NCBI GenBank assembly: GCA_910588065.1
Contig: CAJUPZ010000009.1
Location: 43,442 to 107,441 of the forward strand
Source: an uncultured Muribaculaceae bacterium
GTDB lineage: Bacteria > Bacteroidota > Bacteroidia > Bacteroidales > Muribaculaceae
Direction: 5' to 3'
DNA: 64,000 nucleotides
In this document: positions 52,454 to 60,020 of the stretch, one piece after another
Layout of the letters: each line of letters begins with the position of its first letter
Numbering within the stretch: the first letter of the stretch is position 1
Notes under the pieces: model-generated
What the model saw: the letters and a program-made list of their open reading frames with translations, nothing else
Told to the model about the DNA's origin: nothing
Databases searched by the model: none
Program-made: the position numbers and the translations under genes

Positions 52454-52552
52454 CAAAGTTATGCTCTAAGTGAGATTTTTTGAAAAATGTACACCGTTAA
52501 ACTGTTAGAAATGTGCAATATGTACCAAATACGCATTGTTTTGGTACAACTG
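52454..52552 (-). repeat. 99-bp duplicated promoter-linked element, copy 1
   Basis: Aligns without gaps to 54226-54324: both begin (plus strand) with CAAAnTTA, share CTGTTAGAAAT (11/11) and end in GCATTGTTTTGGTnCAACTG (19/20). On the minus strand CAAAGTTA reads TAACTTTG, a -7 box 86 bp before the 109-aa gene. An 8-bp hairpin GTACCAAA/TTTGGTAC lies at the far end. The rest of the 338-bp gap 52369-52706 holds only the hairpin at 52608-52660. Confidence 0.6.
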
Positions 52553-52607
52553 ATGCCATAGCCTACCGGTGCAGATGCTCGTCCCATGAAAAATAATGTG
52601 CAAATAG

Positions 52608-52660
52608 AACACTCAAGGCATCGGTAGTTCACAAATCATATAACCAACGCCTTGAGTGTT
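52608..52660 (-). terminator. Long hairpin after the YaaW-family gene
   Basis: Perfect 12-bp arms AACACTCAAGGC (52608-52619) and GCCTTGAGTGTT (52649-52660), 29-nt loop. It sits 46 bp after the YaaW-family stop; the large loop and lack of a direct T-run make simple termination uncertain. Confidence 0.45.
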
Positions 52661-52706
52661 ATAGTCGCTTGAAGTTGCTTTCCGAGATAACTCTATAACC
52701 TTGGAC

Positions 52707-53441
52707 TTATTTATTCAAAAGCTTTATAGACTCCTTGTTAGTGACAACATACCTGATATATGCTATCTGAATAACAGCCGGAACTGTGACTCGATAAGCG
52801 GGGCCGGCAATGTCTATGATAGTCCATAGCGCCGTCAGAACCCAACCTATAGGTCCTGTGAGTATAGCAGCCACTCGGGTCATAGCAGCATTCGCGGCCA
52901 GACTAAGTCCTCTGCCGATTACCGCTTTTACAATCGCGTTAACTACAGAGACAAGAAGTATGTAGCTCTTAAATCCGCCGCTCTTCCATAACAACATGAT
53001 AGATGAGACGGCAATCTGACGATTGAAATTTGTTTCATCAAGTCCCATTTCATTCATCAGTATTTTAAGATCATCATCGCTCATCTTTTCCAGCGAGTCA
53101 TTGAACAGCTTTTGCAATAGATACTGCTCAACAAGCTCATTTGGCGTTGCCGAATTGAAATTGACTTTGCAGTGCTTGGCTACATCTCTTAGAATCTCAG
53201 AGTATGAAGGGCCACCTCCTCTGAGCTTGTTAGCGATCGAATTTCCTCCGAATAATCTGAATTCCTTAATCAGGCTCGGCAGCATTTTTTGTATATCATC
53301 CGGGTAATACAACTTATATGCAACCGTTTCGGACAATGATTCGGTCAAACGCAAATCGCCATTTTTGTCTTTGCAAACAATGTCGCAAAGAGTCAATAAG
53401 TCTTCGTTTGAAGCCTTATTTAAAAATTCAAGTTCTTCCAT
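52707..53441 (-). CDS. YaaW/UPF0174 (DUF3944) family protein
   Basis: 244 residues. It follows E. coli YaaW along its length: opening DLLTLCDIVCKDKNGDLRLTESL, central FGGNSIANKLRGGGPSYSEILRDVAKHCKV, and closing AYRVTVPAVIQIAYIRYVV. A hydrophobic glycine/alanine-rich region (about 165-220) could insert in membrane. Function is unknown in the family. It is AT-richer than its neighbours and lies beside a tiny zinc-ribbon gene, suggesting recent acquisition. Confidence 0.85.
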   Translation of the reverse strand: MEELEFLNKASNEDLLTLCDIVCKDKNGDLRLTESLSETVAYKLYYPDDIQKMLPSLIKEFRLFGGNSIANKLRGGGPSYSEILRDVAKHCKVNFNSATPNELVEQYLLQKLFNDSLEKMSDDDLKILMNEMGLDETNFNRQIAVSSIMLLWKSGGFKSYILLVSVVNAIVKAVIGRGLSLAANAAMTRVAAILTGPIGWVLTALWTIIDIAGPAYRVTVPAVIQIAYIRYVVTNKESIKLLNK

Positions 53442-53684
53442 AATATATGGTAGAAAATTAAAATTGATTATCTTAGTAATTTAGGCAATCCTCTATATTA
53501 TATATAATCTCTTGCTTCATCAGGGTATCTGAAATACGCTTCACATATCATTATGGTACCCCATAATCACATGCTCATTATATTATGTCTCCCTCTATTG
53601 AAGCGGCAGATATAATCTACACTAATTTTCGAGGACTGCTGATTACAAAATTGTGTTGTTCAGTACATACAGCGACATACTTTA

Positions 53685-53807
53685 CTACCAATCATCATCG
53701 GAGTCATCATCACTATCTGACCATGTTTTCCCACAGTCAGGACATTCGTAGCAACAGCCATTGTGATATGCTTCTTCACTAAAGCAGTACGGACAAACAG
53801 TTTCCAT
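53685..53807 (-). CDS. 40-aa zinc-ribbon microprotein
   Basis: Reading frame ATG 53807 to TAG 53685, too short for most gene finders. Sequence: METVCPYCFSEEAYHNGC then CYECPDCGKTWSD and an Asp/Ser tail (SDDDSDDDW). Two CxxC knuckles (CPYC, CPDC) about 20 residues apart with GKTW after the second are a textbook treble/zinc ribbon, as in the front of PhnA-like and transcription-factor ribbons. It lies 243 bp upstream of the YaaW-family gene on the same strand; co-transcription is possible. Confidence 0.7.
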   Translation of the reverse strand: METVCPYCFSEEAYHNGCCYECPDCGKTWSDSDDDSDDDW

Positions 53808-53848
53808 AGATTTAAGTTTTTTCCTGCCCTCAACTCCCTATAAGGCTA

Positions 53849-54126
53849 TTATTTGTTTCTTTTAAACAAGAAAAGTGGGGAATTTTTCTGCCGTCTCTGA
53901 TGCAGTGGGCATCGGCAAACGCCCGGTATGACAGAAACAGGTAGAATAAAATGCCCCACTGGCCAGTTATGCTGTCGCAGCCACCATCGGCGGCTACGCG
54001 TTGCATCGCTGCTCAGAAGAGCGTCCTTCATTCTTTTCTTCATACCAAAATTTTGCCGATTTTACTGCATGAAAAGAAAGCGGAAACGCTTTTCTTGGCG
54101 CTCCGGCATTTCTCTTCCGGAGTCCA
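53849..54126 (-). ncRNA. Candidate structured RNA or long structured leader
   Basis: This 605-bp gap (53808-54412) has no convincing gene: ORFs of 62-80 aa on both strands lack family resemblance. A promoter with both elements and a 21-nt spacer (54132-54164) points into it. Reading on the minus strand come successive hairpins: CTCCGG/CCGGAG (54100-54121), AAGAAAAGCG/CGCTTTCTT (about 54073-54095), GCTC/GAGC, AGCCGCC/GGTGGCT, and CAGTGGGGCAT/ATGCCCACTG (arms near 53956-53966 and 53903-53912). Boundaries are guesses. It may be a stand-alone RNA or the leader of the zinc-ribbon gene. Confidence 0.35.
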
Positions 54127-54131
54127 CGTGG

Positions 54132-54164
54132 CAAAGATAAGGATAAAACAGGTGTTTTTCCAAA
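54132..54164 (-). promoter_or_regulatory. Minus-strand promoter reading into a gene-free region
   Basis: TATCTTTG (54132-54139) and TTTG (54161-54164) with a 21-nt spacer: as good as the promoters of housekeeping genes here, yet the first recognisable start codon on that strand is over 300 bp away. Confidence 0.55.
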
Positions 54165-54225
54165 TCTTTTTTTGCATTTTATTCTGCCTGTAGTATATCA
54201 GGGTACATTTTTTTCTTTCATGCCA

Positions 54226-54324
54226 CAAAATTACACGCTTGGAGTGCTATATCAAAAAAATGTCGGCCATTCTCTGTTAGAAATACGTCGATTGTATCGA
54301 AAGTGCATTGTTTTGGTGCAACTG
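54226..54324 (-). repeat. 99-bp duplicated promoter-linked element, copy 2
   Basis: Ungapped match to 52454-52552 (see there). Its minus-strand -7 box is TAATTTTG (54226-54233). The hairpin at its far end is kept only with G.T pairs. It lies 89 bp upstream of the LytTR gene on the other strand. Confidence 0.6.
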
Positions 54325-54395
54325 GCACACGTGTTGTGTCGATTAATGCGGGTGATTCGGGGCGGGGAGGGGTGGTGTATGTGAAGATTGTGTTG

Positions 54396-54403
54396 TATTT
54401 TTG
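54396..54403 (+). promoter_or_regulatory. -7 element of the LytTR gene
   Basis: TATTTTTG ending 9 nt before ATG 54413, predicting a very short leader. Confidence 0.4.
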
Positions 54404-54412
54404 CAGTCGGAT

Positions 54413-54778
54413 ATGGATAAGATGTTGCTGTTTCATAATTCGGCGGAGCTGGTGCGTGTGCCGATGACGGCTGTGGTGTTTGTCACGGCTGACGGCAATT
54501 ATTCTGCGGTGACGACTGCGGATGGCAGCGAGCATATCCTGACTATGCAGCTGGGGCAGATTGAGCGCCGGATTGCAGAGTCGGTTGGCAGTGATGACAA
54601 TCGGTTTATTCGTATCGGTAAGAGTCTGATTGTCAACCGTGATTACATTACATACATCAATCCTTCGCGTCAAAAGCTGTCGCTGTCGGATTGCCGCGCT
54701 TTCAGGCATGAGGTGTCGGCTTCGCGCGAGGCTTTGCGTGCGCTGAAAGATTTAATAGAAAAGGAGGCTGGGCTATGA
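54413..54778 (+). CDS. LytTR DNA-binding domain protein
   Basis: 121 residues from ATG 54413, almost wholly one LytTR domain (VVFVTADGNYSAVTTADGSEHIL; RFIRIGKSLIVNRDYITYINP). There is no receiver domain, so control is not by a standard response-regulator input; a membrane or small-molecule partner is likely. It overlaps the next gene, a one-pass membrane protein, by ATGA (54775-54778), reminiscent of LytTR regulators encoded with membrane partners. Confidence 0.88.
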   Translation: MDKMLLFHNSAELVRVPMTAVVFVTADGNYSAVTTADGSEHILTMQLGQIERRIAESVGSDDNRFIRIGKSLIVNRDYITYINPSRQKLSLSDCRAFRHEVSASREALRALKDLIEKEAGL

Positions 54779-55686
54779 GTCATGATATCGGTGAGGATGA
54801 GATAAGGATTATCAAAGGTGGGGGTGACTCCGGCAGCGGCAACGACAGTAATGTCGACAAGCGCGGCGGCTCGGGCAGATGGCTGCCGGTTGTGTGTGCG
54901 CTGGCGGTTGTTGCGGCGGTTGTTGCGGGGCTGATATATATGGTTGTGCGGGCCGATGGCGATGAGGCTGACGGCGAGATAGCTGAGCCGGCTGTGGAGC
55001 GTCCTGTCGGTGAGGCTACGGTGGATGTAGCGGATTTGCTTGCCGCAGCGGCTGATCCGAGAGGGTTTGCCGAGGTGAGAGACACGGTTGTTGGCGGTGT
55101 GGGGCTGAGAGTGTTTGCTCCACGTGGTGCTACACCTATATTATATATAGGCGAGGGTGCTCTGAATCTGCCGGGGGTGGTGCTGGCTACCCAGGCGGCG
55201 GATGTGAGGGGCGATAATGGTGATATTGTGGGGGCGTATGTGAGCAAGGGTGAGCTGCTGAGCAAGGGCATGGCCAAGTCCGGTTTCTGTGCAATTGTAG
55301 GGGGGCGGATTACGATAGGGGTGGCGGAGTCAACTCCGTTTCTGGAGCAGGCTATTGAAGGGAATGGCTATTTTTTCAGGCAGTATCCTCTTGTTGTGGG
55401 TGGTCAGGTTGTGGAGAATAAGCCGAAGGGTAGGGCGCTGCGCAAGGCGCTTGCCGAGGTTGGGGGAGAGGTTGTTGTTGTGTGCAGCAAAGAGCGCATG
55501 ACGTTTCGCGATTTTTCGCATAGTCTTGTGGATATGGGTGTGAGCACCGCTATCTATCTTGTGGGCTCGTCGGCCTACGGATTTGCTGTTGATGAGGCGG
55601 GTGATACTGTGTCATTCGGTCTCAGGGAGCCTGATGCTTCGGCGATGACAAATTACATTGTGTGGCGTCAGGGGGATCGGGAGTGA
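54775..55686 (+). CDS. One-pass membrane protein coupled to LytTR gene
   Basis: 303 residues. A Gly/Ser/Asp-rich cytoplasmic segment (about 1-35), one membrane helix (about 36-60) and a beta-rich outer domain of about 220 residues. In that domain the segments AIVGGRITIGVA, GYFFRQYPLVVGGQVV, RALRKAL and FRDFSHSLVDMGVSTAIYLVGSSAYGFA weakly recall the phosphodiester-glycosidase (NAGPA) fold; I would not assign activity. Coupling to the LytTR regulator suggests it senses or signals at the envelope. Confidence 0.65.
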   Translation: MSHDIGEDEIRIIKGGGDSGSGNDSNVDKRGGSGRWLPVVCALAVVAAVVAGLIYMVVRADGDEADGEIAEPAVERPVGEATVDVADLLAAAADPRGFAEVRDTVVGGVGLRVFAPRGATPILYIGEGALNLPGVVLATQAADVRGDNGDIVGAYVSKGELLSKGMAKSGFCAIVGGRITIGVAESTPFLEQAIEGNGYFFRQYPLVVGGQVVENKPKGRALRKALAEVGGEVVVVCSKERMTFRDFSHSLVDMGVSTAIYLVGSSAYGFAVDEAGDTVSFGLREPDASAMTNYIVWRQGDRE

Positions 55687-55736
55687 TGCCCGATGAGAAA
55701 TCGGCTTGGAAAACGGAGTGAAAGATATGCGGTGGA

Positions 55737-55768
55737 TTTGGCTAAGTTGCGGATAAATCGTAACTTTG
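55737..55768 (+). promoter_or_regulatory. Promoter of the transglutaminase-like gene
   Basis: TTTG (55737-55740), 20 nt, TAACTTTG (55761-55768); ATG at 55796. Confidence 0.65.
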
Positions 55769-55795
55769 CGCAAAGTAATTGAATATCACGTAGAA

Positions 55796-57292
55796 ATGAG
55801 AAAAGCAGTGGTGTCAGCAGTCGTTTTTGCTCTTGGAAGCATTGCGGCGTTAGAGGCGGATGGTCAGTCGCCGGTAAAATCGTTTGAGGAATTCAGAGCC
55901 GGGGTGAGAGGTGATTACAACAGTTTTCGCCGTAGCGTGCTTGCGGATTATGATAAGTTTCTTGACGGGGTGTGGGCTGACTATGAGGTTTTTAAGGGTG
56001 CGAGCCGCAGCAATAAGCCTAAGCCGGCCACACTACCTCATGCCGAGCCGTCGCAACCGCCGGTGGCTATTCCTGCTCCTGAACCGGTGAAATCACCCAT
56101 GGCTCCTTCCCTCCCAGAAGGAGCTGCCAAACCATCTGCGCCAACGGCGGTTCCTGCACCTGCAGTGCCTGAGGCTCTGTCTCCAACTGATGTGCAGATA
56201 GACTTTTATGGAGTGAGAACCTTAGCTCCGGCTCCCTCTCTGAAGCTGATGAATCCGCAGCAGCCGGGCGATTTTGCCGGTCAGTGGAGAGCTCTGTCGC
56301 AGTCGGCATCGGCTGCATCACTGGTGAAGCGTCTCAAGAATATCGCGCAGGTGTATGGCCTCAACGATTATCTTACCTACGAGCTTGTTGCGGCGTATGT
56401 CAATCAGGCGTACAGCGGTGCATCCCAAACGGCACGCCATTCGCTTGCCCATTTTCTGCTTGCCAATATGGGCTACAATGTCAGGATAGCGCTCACCGGC
56501 AATGACCGCGCGGTGCTGCTCATGGCCATGGATGGCATGGTGTATGCCCGCCCATATCTCGACCTTTCTGGCAATGGCGGCACCACCCGCTATCATCTCT
56601 TTGAGCTCGGTCAGCCTGATGGTACAAAAACTCCCGCAAGCCGGATCTCTACCTGCACTATTCCTGATGGCACAGACTGTGGCCGCCTGCTGGGTCTGAG
56701 AATAAACGGCCTGAACCTGCCGGCAAATGATGCCCCCTTCAGCCTCGAAGGCGAGGGACTTAAGGTGAGCGGAACCACAAATGCATCGCTCCGTGCATTG
56801 CTGTATCGATATCCCCAGATGGCGATGGGTGACTATGCGGCATCGGAAGTTCTGCCCGGAGTGCGCCGCACCATAGTCAATCAGCTCAAAGCGCAGCTTG
56901 ACACGCTGCCGGAGAAGGAGGCTGTTGACAAACTGCTGAAATTTTGCCAGCAGGTGACAGCGTATGCAACCGATGAGGTCAATCACGGGTTTGAAAAACC
57001 TTACTTTCTTGAGGAGATGCTCATCTATGGCAAAAGCGACTGTGAGGACCGTGCAATCATGTACACCTATCTGCTGCACAATGTGCTAGGCGTGGAAAAT
57101 CAGCTGATTGCATATCCCGGCCACGAAAGCGCCGCAGTGTGCCTCAGCGACGAGATAAAAGGGGACAGCTACGAGTATAAAGGACGTAGGTTTTATATCT
57201 CCGACCCCACCTTCATAGGGGCATCTACCGGAATGTGTATGCCCAATTACAAATCCACCAAACCGCAGATTGACTACCACTACCAAAAGTAG
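55796..57292 (+). CDS. Secreted transglutaminase-like cysteine protease family protein
   Basis: 498 residues from ATG 55796 (a TTG 30 bp upstream lies in the promoter). Signal peptide (MRKAVVSAVVFALGSIAALEADG), a helical repeat-like segment with spaced 'DYxxFxxxVxADYxxF' units, a Pro-rich linker (about 75-130) and a large domain ending in a transglutaminase core. The catalytic triad is readable: Cys 416 in GKSDCEDRA, His 443 in YPGHESAA and Asp 470 in YISDPTF. It could be a peptidase or amide-bond enzyme at the surface; the substrate is unknown. Confidence 0.8.
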   Translation: MRKAVVSAVVFALGSIAALEADGQSPVKSFEEFRAGVRGDYNSFRRSVLADYDKFLDGVWADYEVFKGASRSNKPKPATLPHAEPSQPPVAIPAPEPVKSPMAPSLPEGAAKPSAPTAVPAPAVPEALSPTDVQIDFYGVRTLAPAPSLKLMNPQQPGDFAGQWRALSQSASAASLVKRLKNIAQVYGLNDYLTYELVAAYVNQAYSGASQTARHSLAHFLLANMGYNVRIALTGNDRAVLLMAMDGMVYARPYLDLSGNGGTTRYHLFELGQPDGTKTPASRISTCTIPDGTDCGRLLGLRINGLNLPANDAPFSLEGEGLKVSGTTNASLRALLYRYPQMAMGDYAASEVLPGVRRTIVNQLKAQLDTLPEKEAVDKLLKFCQQVTAYATDEVNHGFEKPYFLEEMLIYGKSDCEDRAIMYTYLLHNVLGVENQLIAYPGHESAAVCLSDEIKGDSYEYKGRRFYISDPTFIGASTGMCMPNYKSTKPQIDYHYQK

Positions 57293-57315
57293 TTATAGTT
57301 AAATATGGTTAATCG

Positions 57316-57348
57316 TTTGCGATAGGTGGATTAAATAGCTTATCTTTG
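57316..57348 (+). promoter_or_regulatory. Promoter of ssrA
   Basis: TTTG (57316-57319) and TATCTTTG (57341-57348), spacer 21 nt, 22 bp before the mature 5' end. Confidence 0.6.
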
Positions 57349-57370
57349 TAGGCTAATGCAAACCAAATCA

Positions 57371-57766
57371 GGGGCTGACTGGCTTTGACAGCGCGTAGAG
57401 GTGGTGTGTAAGCATGCAGAGCAATGATGGCTACGCTCTATAATATGGGACATCAAAATTTTAAATGGCGAAAATAACTACGCTCTTGCTGCTTAATCGA
57501 AGAACAGTAGATTAGCTTAATCTCCGCAACAGTTGCGGAGACAAGACATCGCTCGATTGTCGTCGTCCCGAGACTAATCGATTCAGCGGTGCAGGTAAAT
57601 CGGGAATAGGAAGCCGGCCGCCTCGAGAAGCTTCCGAGATTTCAGAGGATAAGGATACGGTTGGTGGTCTTTGGCCTGCCGCATCACGAAAACCAAGTGA
57701 AGACTAAGCATGTAGAAAGCTCATTAGTTCCGCGTTTGGACGAGGGTTCGACTCCCTCCAGCTCCA
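57371..57766 (+). ncRNA. ssrA: Transfer-messenger RNA
   Basis: Mature 5' end GGGGCUG pairs with CAGCUCC at 57759-57765, followed by discriminator A; CCA is not encoded. The T arm reads GGTTCGACTCCCTCC (57745-57759). The tag frame starts at the resume codon GGC (57467-57469) and reads GAA AAT AAC TAC GCT CTT GCT GCT TAA, i.e. ENNYALAA, the Bacteroidota tag. It rescues stalled ribosomes and marks their product for degradation. The gene's 3' end is also an integration site (see att). Confidence 0.97.
57741..57766 (+). other. Presumed attachment site at the 3' end of ssrA
   Basis: The T arm and acceptor 3' strand of ssrA abut a tyrosine-integrase gene 500 bp away on the same strand and element-type genes beyond, so this is the likely attL core. 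The matching attR is outside the window. Confidence 0.6.
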
Positions 57767-57803
57767 CTTGCTACTACGGACACTCTGTAGCCTAAATCAG
57801 ACA

Positions 57804-57838
57804 AACCGCAGACTATCAATTAGTTCTGCGGTTTTTTT
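57804..57838 (+). terminator. Terminator downstream of ssrA
   Basis: 9-bp stem AACCGCAGA / TCTGCGGTT (57804-57812, 57825-57833) followed by a run of T. Confidence 0.85.
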
Positions 57839-58013
57839 CGTGTCTAATCCTTTCGATTCAGGACCGAAATCAGACCAAGAAAAGACCGTTACAGACATAG
57901 TTTCGTTACTAACTCGTTACTAAAATTTTGGAAAATGAAATAGTAACGATTACCACGATAAGATTTTAATATACACATAGTTACAAAGACGCAACTTAGT
58001 CGTAAGTCGGAAA

Positions 58014-58159
58014 ATATCGGACATCAAACAGGTCTAATCCAACACTAAATCCGACTATAACTGCTACTATTTCAATCGAGTATTGCTGCCACCTATTAGA
58101 CAAGATTGGCTTGCACTAATAAATATAATTGTGAATCAACGAATTATCTTGTCCGATAT
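58014..58159. repeat. Inverted repeat pair between att and integrase, possible arm sites
   Basis: ATATCGGACA (58014-58023) and its exact complement TGTCCGATAT (58150-58159), together with GTCTAATCC repeated near 57841 and 58031 and its complement near 58097. Such spaced repeats are expected for integrase arm-type binding. Confidence 0.45.
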
Positions 58160-58265
58160 ACGTCTTTTTGTTTCTGAAAAGCGACCAATCCCACTAATTG
58201 TTTAACTCGTTTTCATATCGAAGCCGGTCAAACGGCAAAGATTGATAACACAACTCTTAGAAAGG

Positions 58266-59486
58266 ATGAAAAAGAACACATTCAAAGTCTTGTTCTACAT
58301 CCGTGGTAATCAAATCAACAAGGAGGGCAAGGCTCCCATCATGATACGAATTACCATTGACGGAGAGGTAGAACAGCTCAACTCGAAGCTCACCATTGAG
58401 CCTCAGCTATGGGATGTCGCAGCATCCAAAGCAAAGGGTCGGTCAGCCAAAATACTTGAACTTAACAGTCGCCTGAATGACATTCAAGTGATAATGAAAG
58501 ATCACTACTACGATATTCAGCGTCGTCATGGCTATGTTACCGCAGAGATGGTGAAAAACGCCTATATGGGTATTACAGCCCGCGAAGAATCATTGCTGAA
58601 ACTTTACGAACAGCATCTTGAAGACACCAAAAAACTTGTGGGATTAAGCAAGGCGGATCCCACCTATCAGAAATACGAGCGTATGTACCGCCGTGTGGTG
58701 GAGTTCATGAAGATGAAATACAACATCACGGATATTCCGCTCCGCGAGATTAAGCTCTCCTTCATCACCGATCTGGAATTTTTCCTGCGCACGGAATACA
58801 AGTACAGCCAAAACACCACCTACAAGTGTATGAAATTCTTCAAGCAGGTAATCAACAAGGCTATCCGCGCAGGACTGATTTTTGTAGATCCGTTCAACGG
58901 CTACAAAATCTCAACAGAGCGTGTTGACCGAGGTTTTCTCACCGAAGATGAACTTGAGAAAATGATGTCAAAGAATTTCGCTTCTGCACGGCTCAATCAG
59001 GTACGCGACATCTTTATCTTCGCCTGCTTCACCGGATTGGCATATATCGACCTCGCCCACCTTCGTGTTGACAACATTCAAAAAATGTTTGACGGTCGCT
59101 GGTGGATAGTTACCCACCGACAAAAGACCAATACAAAGGTGATGGTGCCGCTGCTGCCGCCTGCGATGAAGATACTCAAAAAGTATGAGGGAGAGTTTAC
59201 CGATGGGAAACTGCTACCTATCATCACTAACCAGAAGCTCAACTGCTATCTGAAGGAGATTGCCGATATATGTGGCATCAACAAGAACATAACTTTCCAT
59301 CTGGCGAGGCACACATTCGCAACGACCATGACACTCGGTAAGGGTGTGCCAATCGAATCTGTGTCGAAGATGCTGGGCCATACCAACATTCAGACGACAC
59401 AAATCTACGCCAGAATCACAAACGACAAAATCAGTAAGGATATGGAGATTTTATCTCACAATCTCGGAGTTTTAGATTTTAATTGA
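58266..59486 (+). CDS. Tyrosine site-specific integrase
   Basis: 406 residues from ATG 58266. Arm-binding domain (FKVLFYIRGNQINKEGKAPIMIRITIDG), core-binding SAM-like domain (about 105-205) and catalytic domain. The active-site box shows HLARHTFAT (His and Arg II), the LGHTNIQTTQIYARI box with His and the nucleophile Tyr, and a Lys in THRQKTNTK. Where most have Arg I (TGLR), this one reads TGLAYIDL, the Arg-I-less state also known in the CTnDOT integrase. It should insert and excise this element at ssrA. Confidence 0.94.
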   Translation: MKKNTFKVLFYIRGNQINKEGKAPIMIRITIDGEVEQLNSKLTIEPQLWDVAASKAKGRSAKILELNSRLNDIQVIMKDHYYDIQRRHGYVTAEMVKNAYMGITAREESLLKLYEQHLEDTKKLVGLSKADPTYQKYERMYRRVVEFMKMKYNITDIPLREIKLSFITDLEFFLRTEYKYSQNTTYKCMKFFKQVINKAIRAGLIFVDPFNGYKISTERVDRGFLTEDELEKMMSKNFASARLNQVRDIFIFACFTGLAYIDLAHLRVDNIQKMFDGRWWIVTHRQKTNTKVMVPLLPPAMKILKKYEGEFTDGKLLPIITNQKLNCYLKEIADICGINKNITFHLARHTFATTMTLGKGVPIESVSKMLGHTNIQTTQIYARITNDKISKDMEILSHNLGVLDFN

Positions 59487-59505
59487 TATACAGGCTAACT
59501 ATCTG

Positions 59506-59549
59506 ACAAAGTGCTGGCTATATATCAATGGCCGGCACTTTGTGTCTTT
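59506..59549 (+). terminator. Terminator of the integrase gene
   Basis: 13-bp stem (59506-59518 with 59531-59543, one T.G pair), then GTCTTTTTG. Confidence 0.75.
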
Positions 59550-59583
59550 TTGAAAATGTTAACGCAGGTTAAAGTCGTGGAAT

Positions 59584-59595
59584 GTTCCATGGAAC
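59584..59595. promoter_or_regulatory. Palindrome before the HTH genes, possible operator
   Basis: GTTCCATGGAAC, a perfect 12-bp palindrome 60 bp before the first HTH gene; candidate operator for one of the two HTH proteins. Confidence 0.35.
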
Positions 59596-59654
59596 GTCCC
59601 GAATGAGCCTTTGCACGATTGCCGAACTTTGCAAGCGTAACACTAAATCCAAAA

Positions 59655-60020
59655 ATGATTATGGAAATAACTCTTGAAACGCTTCACGATAATCAAGAAG
59701 CTCTCCGGGAACTTGTTTCTTCGGTTCTCACCCTTCTTAATAAAGAGAAAGGGAAAACAGGTCGGCAGAAAGAAGAAAAGGACAATCAGCCGACCATGCC
59801 ACCAATCCCCAATTCGGTAGCGGCAGCATTGCTCCGGATTTCAACGCGCCAATTACAGCGCATAAGAAAGCAGTACAATCTTAAATGGCTCAAACGCGGA
59901 CGCGAGGTGCTGTACTTTCTTGGCCCACTTATCGAAGCCATCAACGTGTATCATCTTCCGTGGGATCCTGACGTGTTTGATAAAATCCGAACAAACTACA
60001 AAAACCGTCCGCGCTTATGA
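59655..60020 (+). CDS. Helix-turn-helix protein of the integrative element
   Basis: 121 residues from ATG 59655 (or 59661). An acidic/leucine-rich front (ITLETLHDNQEALRELVSSVLTLL), a Lys-rich linker, then an HTH_17-like DNA-binding part (NSVAAALLRISTRQLQRIRKQYNLKWLKRGREVLYF). Paired small HTH genes after the integrase act in CTnDOT-type elements as excision or regulatory factors. It overlaps the next gene by 4 bp (60017-60020). Confidence 0.78.
   Translation: MIMEITLETLHDNQEALRELVSSVLTLLNKEKGKTGRQKEEKDNQPTMPPIPNSVAAALLRISTRQLQRIRKQYNLKWLKRGREVLYFLGPLIEAINVYHLPWDPDVFDKIRTNYKNRPRL

Noticed and set aside
52480..52530. LytTR-type direct repeats (ACCGTTAAA / ACTGTTAGA) in the 99-bp element
   Set aside because: The two GTT cores are only about 9-10 bp apart, not the roughly one-to-two-turn spacing usual for LytTR sites, and the first is not conserved in copy 2.
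53849..54193. Small ORFs of 60-80 aa on both strands
   Set aside because: Neither strand gives a recognisable protein, and the DNA is dominated by hairpins after a minus-strand promoter; preferred as noncoding, though a small gene cannot be excluded.
54776..55278. Minus-strand ORF of 165 aa over the LytTR-coupled membrane gene
   Set aside because: Ser/Pro/Thr-only antisense composition; the plus-strand gene has ATGA coupling and a membrane helix.
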